This document shows positions 13,668 to 19,985 of a stretch of DNA of 22,396 bases, piece after piece (position 1 is the stretch's first letter; each line of letters begins with the position of its first letter). The position numbers and the translations under genes are program-made. Under the pieces are notes generated by a model. The model saw only the letters and a list, made by a program, of their open reading frames with translations, had not been told where the DNA came from and ran no database searches. Where the stretch lies: positions 1 to 22,396 of IMG/VR virus record IMGVR_UViG_3300032235_000326; one strand, 5' to 3'. Source of the DNA: a virus.

Positions 13668-14888
13668 ATGTCTTTAAACTTAAAATGGCCAGGTAGTGGT
13701 TCAGCAATTGTAGAAATTTCAGGCTCATCAACAACATCATTAGGATTGACTCCGTTTGGTATATATGATTTAGATACTGATTTTTACAATGATGCACCAA
13801 AGACAGCTGTATGGTGTGCAAAACGTTTGGGATACCCAATCGTAGATGTTGAAATGATTGATGAGCAGTTTTATGCTTGTTTCGAAGAAGCAACTTCTGA
13901 ATATTCTGCGCAAGTAAATCAATTTAATCTTAGAAACAATTTGGATATCTTAAAAGGTACTCCAAAAAATGCAAGAGCAAATTACTCACAAACGCTTGTA
14001 GATGGCTCGTTTCTACCAACTGTTGTTAGAATGTCACAACAATATGGTACAATGGCTGGTGTGGGTGGTAATACTTCTATTAAAAAGGCATATATTGATT
14101 TAGTGCCGGGTCAACAAAAATACAATTTAATGAGTGCATCTGTTGATACAGAAAGTTCTGCATCATTTACTACAATGTTTACGGGTTCATCTACGATTGA
14201 TGTAACTAGAGTTTATTACGAAGCTACTCCCGCTATTCAAAGATTTTTTGACCCATATTCGGTTGGTGGACAGGGAACATTAAACTTAATGGATGAAATG
14301 GGATTTGGTTCATATTCGCCGGCTGCACAATTCTTATTAATGCCTTTATATGAAGATGTTTTGAGAATACAAGCAATCGAATTGAATGACCATATTCGTA
14401 AATCGCATCATACATTTAATATTGTTGATAATAAAATAGAAGTATTTCCATTACCAAAAGAAGGGTTTGGTCCTACTAGATTATATTTTGATTATATGAG
14501 TAGAGATGAATTTGAACATGATTCTCAAACTATTCAATCGGATTCACTTTCTGATTATTCCGATATTCCATATGATTTCATTCAATATTCCTATATTAAT
14601 GATGTTGGTAAACAATGGATTAGAAAATATACATTGGCACTTTCAAAAGAATTATTGGGTGCTATTAGAGAGAAATATAATTCAATTCCAATTCCAGATG
14701 GTGAGGTATCATTAGATGGAGCGGCATTAAGAGCTGAAGCACAAGTTGAAAAAGATGCACTAATAACGCAACTTAGAGAAAACTTAGAAGAATTGAGTAG
14801 AAAGAATGTGATGGAAAATAAAACGCACGAATCAAACCATCAGCAAGAAATGTTAAGAAAAGTTCCTTTAAAATTATATGTAGGATAA
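13668..14888 (+). CDS. 13: neck protein, T4 gp13-like (head completion)
   Basis: Head-completion protein that sits on the portal and, with gp14, seals the packed head and allows tail attachment. The 406 residues exceed T4 gp13 (309). The section at about 46-100 (WCAKRLGYPIVDVEM, FYACFEEATSEYS, LDILKGTP) and the following VVRMSQQYGTMAGVGGNTS closely resemble gp13-type neck proteins of cyanophages as I remember them. The first 25 residues are an extra Gly/Ser-rich stretch. The C-terminal part (about 345-406) is helical and charged (EVSLDGAALRAEAQVEKDAL). It is followed two bases later by the gp14-like gene, as in the T4 order 13-14-15. Confidence 0.88.
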   Translation: MSLNLKWPGSGSAIVEISGSSTTSLGLTPFGIYDLDTDFYNDAPKTAVWCAKRLGYPIVDVEMIDEQFYACFEEATSEYSAQVNQFNLRNNLDILKGTPKNARANYSQTLVDGSFLPTVVRMSQQYGTMAGVGGNTSIKKAYIDLVPGQQKYNLMSASVDTESSASFTTMFTGSSTIDVTRVYYEATPAIQRFFDPYSVGGQGTLNLMDEMGFGSYSPAAQFLLMPLYEDVLRIQAIELNDHIRKSHHTFNIVDNKIEVFPLPKEGFGPTRLYFDYMSRDEFEHDSQTIQSDSLSDYSDIPYDFIQYSYINDVGKQWIRKYTLALSKELLGAIREKYNSIPIPDGEVSLDGAALRAEAQVEKDALITQLRENLEELSRKNVMENKTHESNHQQEMLRKVPLKLYVG

Positions 14889-14889
14889 T

Positions 14890-15345
14890 ATGCCAAAATT
14901 TATATCAGATAGAGATGTAACGTTTTTCAAAGGAATTGCCAGAGAATTGGTAGATGTTGTTGTACAAAATGCTATTGTATTATTCAAAGTAAATTTGAGT
15001 GAAACTAAAATAAATTTGTATGGCGAATCTATTAGTAAGACTTGGCATCCCGGCGTAGAATTATTTGCATTAATCAACAAAGAACCCGAAACTGCAAATT
15101 ACGAAGGATTTGGACCTGATGCGAATCAAAACGTAGAATTTAGAATAGATAGATGGATGTGTGAGGAAAAAAGTGCATACCCAGAAATTGGAGATGTTAT
15201 TTTCTTCGATGGTTCGTACTATGAAATAGATAATACAAATGAAATTCAATTCGTTGGAGGACAACCGAATAATAGCTTTAGTATCGTATGTAGTACATTT
15301 ATGGTTAACAGGTCGGCATTAAACATAGAAGAAAGAATTAAATAA
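14890..15345 (+). CDS. 14: neck protein, T4 gp14-like
   Basis: A second head-completion or neck protein. At 151 residues it is much shorter than T4 gp14 (256). The recognisable core is in the second half: EGFGPDANQNVEFRIDRW, then YPEIGDVIFFDGSYYEIDN and EIQFVGGQ. This parallels the T4 segment with FGMQVSDEVTLSI, EGDLIYFPMDNSLFEIN and a closing YQLGQ. The long C-terminal tail of T4 gp14 is missing. Its place between gp13-like and gp15-like genes, with gaps of one base on each side, supports the call. Sequence resemblance is by eye; position is the stronger argument. Confidence 0.85.
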   Translation: MPKFISDRDVTFFKGIARELVDVVVQNAIVLFKVNLSETKINLYGESISKTWHPGVELFALINKEPETANYEGFGPDANQNVEFRIDRWMCEEKSAYPEIGDVIFFDGSYYEIDNTNEIQFVGGQPNNSFSIVCSTFMVNRSALNIEERIK

Positions 15346-15346
15346 T

Positions 15347-16468
15347 ATGTCAATAAATCCAATTAAGCCCAATTTAAATAGGGCAAACGAAATAAAATCC
15401 AACGTTGGAGATGTTAAGAAAAGTGTAGGTCTATTTGATATAGATTACGCTATGATGACGTATTTGGAGGATGTTGCTTTACCAAAATTGGATTACAATG
15501 GTAAATCAGTTAGTATTCCTGTAATTTATGGTAACTCCGAAAGATGGAAAGGAGCAAGAAGAGATGGTGCTTATAGAGATAAAAAGGGAGTTATACAATT
15601 ACCTTTAATGATGATTCGCAGAACATCTATCGCAAAGGATGAATCAATGCCAATGCAGAATAGACACGTTTCATATCCAACAATTACGAAATATTCAAAA
15701 GATAATAGATACGATAGATTTACTGCGTTGGGTGGTAGTACAAAACCTAAATACGAATTATTTAATATTGTAATGCCTGACTACGTTGAGGTAAATTATG
15801 AATGTATGGTTTGGACAGATTATACCGAACAATTGAATTCAGTAATTGAGCAATTAAACTTTACATCGCAATATTGGGGAGATAGAGATAAATTTAAATT
15901 TAGAACATCTATTTCAGATTTCAATGTAATAAATGAAGTTGGAGAAGGTTCACAAAGAATTAATAGAGTTGAATTTAGTTTGAATGTAAAAGCGCATTTA
16001 TTGCCTGAAACATTCGATGGAGAACGTACAACGAGAAAATCAATGTCAACAAAACGAGTTGTAATTGCAACCGAAACGGATGTGACAAGTGGAAGTAATA
16101 GATTGGAAGGCGTACTTACAACACCATCTCCATATTATGATAATAAAGATTTGATAGATTTTTTATCGTTGAATAATACGAAAACACAAAATCCAATTAC
16201 AAACGATACTATAACTTTTGCAAACATAAAATTAATTAAAACACCATCGTTATTGGCATCCGTTATTACATCGGGCATTTCCGTTGGCAGTGATTCGTAT
16301 GATGTTAAACTTTATATAAATGGTACGAGATATTATCAAAATACTCATTTTACCGTATCGATAACATTGACATCCCTTACAATAAACTTTATTTCAGGAT
16401 TATTTTCACAACCAATTGATAGTGGTGATGAAATAACAATAACAGGTAAATTTATTGATATCGTATAA
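15347..16468 (+). CDS. 15: tail completion and sheath stabilising protein, T4 gp15-like, with extra C-terminal domain
   Basis: Caps the contractile tail and joins it to the neck. T4 gp15 has 272 residues; this has 373. The gp15-like core is about residues 25-250: SIPVIYGNSERWKG at 56-69 (T4: RVPITYASKEHF), KPKYELFNIVMPDYVEVNYECMV from 133 with the following WTDYTEQLNSVIEQL, and INRVEFSLNVKAHLLP at 205-220. The additional C-terminal part contains, at about 318-371, a small beta domain with YING, then FTVS and SGDEITITGKFIDIV. The pattern resembles common phage add-on beta domains and recurs at the ends of the next two genes. The stop overlaps the next ATG by one base. Confidence 0.87.
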   Translation: MSINPIKPNLNRANEIKSNVGDVKKSVGLFDIDYAMMTYLEDVALPKLDYNGKSVSIPVIYGNSERWKGARRDGAYRDKKGVIQLPLMMIRRTSIAKDESMPMQNRHVSYPTITKYSKDNRYDRFTALGGSTKPKYELFNIVMPDYVEVNYECMVWTDYTEQLNSVIEQLNFTSQYWGDRDKFKFRTSISDFNVINEVGEGSQRINRVEFSLNVKAHLLPETFDGERTTRKSMSTKRVVIATETDVTSGSNRLEGVLTTPSPYYDNKDLIDFLSLNNTKTQNPITNDTITFANIKLIKTPSLLASVITSGISVGSDSYDVKLYINGTRYYQNTHFTVSITLTSLTINFISGLFSQPIDSGDEITITGKFIDIV

Positions 16469-16797
16469 TGAAAAGAACTCTATTAGATATAACGAGGCAA
16501 ATAGATAGGCATCAACATAAAGCCGTTTTAATTCCAAAGGACTTAAATCATCCCGATTATTTTATATTTGAAGCAAAGGGATTTAGATTCGTAGAAATAT
16601 TAAGAGAAATTCAGACAAGAATTACACAAGATAGATTGGTGGTTTATATAAATACTCAATCAATAAGTGCTAGAGATTATATAGCTGAACAAAGTGGGGA
16701 TGGGTTACTTTTAAAATTTATTAAAAATAATTTTGAATATAATTTAGATGATGATGATTATATCGAAATCGAAGGAGATATAGAACAATATGCTTAA
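16468..16797 (+). CDS. small protein with C-terminal add-on beta domain, tail block
   Basis: A 109-residue protein with no recognised family. The first half is mixed (RQIDRHQHKAVLIPKDL). The second half (about 56-107) runs LVVYINTQSISARDYI, then LKFIKNNFEYNLDDDDYIEI and EGDI. It follows the same pattern as the C-terminal domain of the preceding gp15-like protein: a YI(N) strand, an aromatic turn, an hhF strand, an acidic turn and a final I.I.G strand. It overlaps its upstream neighbour by one base and its downstream neighbour by eight, so all three are probably translated in a coupled way. A minor tail or neck accessory protein is a positional guess. Confidence 0.8.
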   Translation: MKRTLLDITRQIDRHQHKAVLIPKDLNHPDYFIFEAKGFRFVEILREIQTRITQDRLVVYINTQSISARDYIAEQSGDGLLLKFIKNNFEYNLDDDDYIEIEGDIEQYA

Positions 16798-17338
16798 ACA
16801 ATTTAATTCAAATGCCAGAAAACTAAATAGGATTATACCAAAAATAAATCCTAATAATTTAGTGTCAACTGATTTGACGGGTAGTTTGTTAAATATAGAA
16901 GTTCCTACCAATACAAAATTCAATTCTAATACAAAATCAAATCCAAATACTACTAAATTAGTAAATAATAAAAGTAAAATTTCCGATTTCTATAACGAAA
17001 TATTACAATTTTCAGGCAGATATGTTAATAGAAATATTGATGAATTTAATAATATCGAAAATACCCTTACAATATATAATGTTAGATTAGATTATGGTAC
17101 TGATGGAGCATCTCCTGAAAATTTTGAAGTATTAACATTTGGTCTACATATTCCCGGCGATTATACAATATATGAAGATAATCAAAATGTTGTTATAAAA
17201 CTAAATAATAGGTATATAGATTTCGATTCTGTAACAATAAATGATATTTATGTTTTTGGAAAATTAATTGATATTCCAATTGCAACCGAAGATAATTCAG
17301 TAATAACAACCGAAGATGGTTTGGATATAATAATATAA
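16790..17338 (+). CDS. hypothetical structural protein with TED-repeat tail
   Basis: A 182-residue protein. Residues 38-65 are low-complexity Asn/Thr/Lys, likely a flexible linker. Residues 66-90 are helical. About 93-163 form a beta-rich part ending FGKLIDIPI, whose arrangement echoes the C-termini of the two genes before it (ITGKFIDIV in the gp15-like protein). The last 17 residues carry ATEDNS and TTEDGLDIII, a short TED-containing tail that I have seen repeatedly at the ends of phage structural proteins. The ATG lies inside the end of the previous gene (eight-base overlap) and the stop is three bases before the next ATG. Probably a tail or neck accessory protein; function unknown. Confidence 0.8.
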   Translation: MLKQFNSNARKLNRIIPKINPNNLVSTDLTGSLLNIEVPTNTKFNSNTKSNPNTTKLVNNKSKISDFYNEILQFSGRYVNRNIDEFNNIENTLTIYNVRLDYGTDGASPENFEVLTFGLHIPGDYTIYEDNQNVVIKLNNRYIDFDSVTINDIYVFGKLIDIPIATEDNSVITTEDGLDIII

Positions 17339-17341
17339 TAA

Positions 17342-19402
17342 ATGGCAACAAACGTAAGAAAAAAGATATCGGAGTTAACCGCATTGAGTTCGGCATCATT
17401 GGATACTACATTAGTAGGAGTAGATGGTGGTACAACGTATAAAATAGAGTTAGATACTTTAGCAGATGCAGTAACTTCACGTGTAAACATATTAGATAGA
17501 ACTAGATTATCATCTTTAGAATCCGTAACATCTTCGTTTGAAAGTAAAGGTAGAAATATTATAAGTTCATCTGCACAAATATCTGCATTTGGGTTTATAA
17601 GTTCATCTCATACTGATATAACTTCATTAAATTCATTTACATCCTCACAATTAGTATTAAATACCGCATTTAATAATGGTATAAGTGCAAGATTACAAAC
17701 ATCTTCTTTTAATGATTTTTCAGCATCCGTACATAGTGAAATTGTAGCAGCAACAAATGAACAATCATTCAATGGATTGGTTAGTGGTTCATCTCAATTT
17801 ACATCCTCATACGATGAAAGATATGTATTGAGTGGTAGTATAACACAAACAACTTGGGATAACATTGCAAATAAACCAGATGGTATAGTTTCTCAATCTA
17901 CGGATTTAAGTTCTCTAAATACATTTACTGCAAGTATTTCAACTGCAAGTTTAGTAACATCTATCTCAAATTTAAACACATTCACAGCATCACAATCTAC
18001 ATCATCATTAGTGGATAGACTGGGTGCATTGGAATTTTCCGCATCAAGAGCAACATCATCCATAACAGAATTGTATGATAATGCATTTATTTGGACTCAA
18101 AAATTTGATTTAATAGATAGTGTAAGTGGTAGTTGGATTACTGAAAGTGAAACGGGTTCATTTTTGACACCATTAAATGGTACAATAAGTTCATCTGCAC
18201 AAATAACTACATTTGGATTTGTTAGTGGTTCTTACGAAACAACAGGTAGAGGTATCATATCTTCATCTGCTAATTTAGTAACTACATCATCTTTCAATTC
18301 TTATACTGCAAGTATTTCAACTGCAAGTTTAGTAACATCTATTTCAAATATAAATTCATTTACACAATCATTCTCATCATCGGTAGATAATAGATTAGAT
18401 ACATTAGAATCATCTATCATAACAGGTAGTGTAAACTATGTTCAAAAATTGGGTAGTAGAGTTACAGGAGTTACATCAACGGGTGTAACAATAATAAGTG
18501 AAACCATAACAACAACCGGTAACCCAGTTCAAATTATGGTAACGGGTGATGCAAATCCAATAGGAGGTGTTGCTTGGACTAGATTACAAATTTATAGGGA
18601 TAGTACCGCAATTGGAAATATCGTTCACGTTGAAAATTCTTCAAACTTAAACGTTCCATATTGTGTAAATGTAATAGATACACCATCGGCAGGAACTTAC
18701 ACATATAGTATGAGGACTGTTAGTGGTCACTCCGGTACGTTTGATTTTGGTGAACAATCCGGCCCTACCTTAACGGCAGTAGAATTAAAAACAAACACAA
18801 ACTTACCATCTACAAATAACACATTTACAGGAACAAATACATTTAGAAGCACAACCATATTTGCATCAGCTGGTGGAGATGAAGGTGGTGAAATTCAATT
18901 CGGCGTACCGGTAACAAATACCACATTACAAAATCGTGTAACCGCTGATGTTTGGCAAAATAGATTGAGATTTTTTGAAGGTAGTGCTGGTGCTAATGGT
19001 GTTTATATTGATTTGAGTAAACCTACTGGAAATAATAATGAAATAACATATAAAGCAAGTGGATTAGTAAACGCAGGAACTTTTGTTCAATTGGATAATA
19101 TTAAAGCCACAATCACAACAACGGGAAATCGTGGTTTAAGTCTGGCTACTGTTTCAGGAACATTTGTTTGTAATATAGCTGGTAATTATGCCGGAGCCGT
19201 TGTTGGAGCTAGTGGAACATCAGGTACTGCAACAATAACAACATCCGCATCTACTTCAATATTTGGTTGGGGATTTACCACTCAAGGTGATATAGCAACT
19301 TATATCATAACCGATACTACAAATAGTAGAGCCTATCGTATCACAATACAAATTGGTGGTAGTTATCTAAATAATTTAGTTTCAATCGAAAGATTACATT
19401 AA
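17342..19402 (+). CDS. long Ser/Thr-rich tail-fibre-type structural protein
   Basis: A 686-residue protein. The first 40 residues (KISELTALSSASLDTTLVGV) match a frequent N-terminal module of phage structural proteins that starts with an ISEL/ISQL motif. Residues about 50-370 consist of repeats of the type SSAQI.FGF.SS and SLVTSISNLNTFTAS, consistent with a trimeric, extended, partly coiled-coil shaft. From about 375 the sequence becomes beta-rich and globular in two parts: about 375-480, with an ISETITTTGNPVQIMV start, and about 490-686, ending SYLNNLVSIERLH, without low-complexity repeats. The C-terminal part is the best candidate for receptor contact. No chaperone or peptidase motif is seen. 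The ATG follows the previous stop by three bases. Confidence 0.88.
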   Translation: MATNVRKKISELTALSSASLDTTLVGVDGGTTYKIELDTLADAVTSRVNILDRTRLSSLESVTSSFESKGRNIISSSAQISAFGFISSSHTDITSLNSFTSSQLVLNTAFNNGISARLQTSSFNDFSASVHSEIVAATNEQSFNGLVSGSSQFTSSYDERYVLSGSITQTTWDNIANKPDGIVSQSTDLSSLNTFTASISTASLVTSISNLNTFTASQSTSSLVDRLGALEFSASRATSSITELYDNAFIWTQKFDLIDSVSGSWITESETGSFLTPLNGTISSSAQITTFGFVSGSYETTGRGIISSSANLVTTSSFNSYTASISTASLVTSISNINSFTQSFSSSVDNRLDTLESSIITGSVNYVQKLGSRVTGVTSTGVTIISETITTTGNPVQIMVTGDANPIGGVAWTRLQIYRDSTAIGNIVHVENSSNLNVPYCVNVIDTPSAGTYTYSMRTVSGHSGTFDFGEQSGPTLTAVELKTNTNLPSTNNTFTGTNTFRSTTIFASAGGDEGGEIQFGVPVTNTTLQNRVTADVWQNRLRFFEGSAGANGVYIDLSKPTGNNNEITYKASGLVNAGTFVQLDNIKATITTTGNRGLSLATVSGTFVCNIAGNYAGAVVGASGTSGTATITTSASTSIFGWGFTTQGDIATYIITDTTNSRAYRITIQIGGSYLNNLVSIERLH
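17927..18342 (+). repeat. 38-base direct repeat in the fibre gene (two copies, 378 bases apart)
   Basis: Bases 17927-17964 and 18305-18342 are identical by eye and encode the same TASISTASLVTS segment. Both copies are in frame, so recombination between them would delete or duplicate 126 residues without a frameshift. Confidence 0.85.
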
Positions 19403-19403
19403 C

Positions 19404-19413
19404 GATATTTATA
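19404..19413 (+). promoter_or_regulatory. ATATTTAT motif copy, GATATTTATA
   Basis: This copy of the recurring motif fills the 15-base gap before the short fibre-like gene and ends only four bases before its ATG. If used as a -7/-10 box, the transcript would be leaderless or start inside the gene. The promoter role is therefore doubtful here. Confidence 0.3.
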
Positions 19414-19417
19414 AAAT

Positions 19418-19885
19418 ATGGCAAACTTAATAAGATTAAAACAAATAGAAAGTGGTTCGGCACTACAACAATCCGCAGAAGTTGGTACAAATTTCAGTGC
19501 TTCGGTAAATAGTATAGTATCACAATCTTTAGAAACTACACTTTCGGCATCTATCGTAAATATTATAACAAATAATGTTGTAGCAGTTTTACCAGAAGGT
19601 GTAATATCATCATCTGCGCAAATTGTAATTAACGATACATCGGGTCAATTATCGGGTTCGAGAGTTATCGGAGATATCGCAGCAACATCTGTAAATTATG
19701 AAGATATTGTTGGACTACCAACATTGGTATCTGGTTCAGAGCAAATCATCGATATACTAATTCCGTTGAATCAACATTCTGCATCAATTAACCAATTTAC
19801 CGCATCATTGGATAGTACATACGCTACTGATGCTGAACTTTCGGTATCTCAATCGAATATAAGTATCGATATGGGAGAGTGGTAA
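19418..19885 (+). CDS. short fibre-like structural protein, possibly truncated
   Basis: A 155-residue protein. The start (MANLIRLKQIESGSALQQ) resembles an N-terminal module of virion proteins in pelagic phages that I recall as usually leading into a long repeat shaft. Here only short shaft-type segments follow (GVISSSAQIVIND, SASINQFTASLDSTY), and the protein ends at ISIDMGEW with no globular tip. The 100 bases after the stop are AT-rich and do not look like continued coding sequence. It may be a genuine short connector or a remnant of a longer fibre gene that lost its distal part. The repeats are of the same type as in its two neighbours. Confidence 0.78.
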   Translation: MANLIRLKQIESGSALQQSAEVGTNFSASVNSIVSQSLETTLSASIVNIITNNVVAVLPEGVISSSAQIVINDTSGQLSGSRVIGDIAATSVNYEDIVGLPTLVSGSEQIIDILIPLNQHSASINQFTASLDSTYATDAELSVSQSNISIDMGEW

Positions 19886-19937
19886 AAATTAATATATTAG
19901 ATATATCATATAATGTAATACGATTAGAAAAAATTTA

Positions 19938-19947
19938 GATATTTATA
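19938..19947 (+). promoter_or_regulatory. candidate promoter element, GATATTTATA
   Basis: A copy of the recurring motif in the 100-base gap before the last fibre gene, 38 bases upstream of the ATG. The gap is long enough to hold a promoter, and no terminator hairpin was seen in it. Confidence 0.4.
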
Positions 19948-19985
19948 AAGGAATTCAAATCAGAAAAAAGAAATAACCAAACAAT

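Noticed and set aside
17244-17251. ATATTTAT inside the 182-residue gene as another late promoter
   Set aside because: It lies in coding sequence about 90 bases before the next ATG, so it is treated as chance background for the motif.
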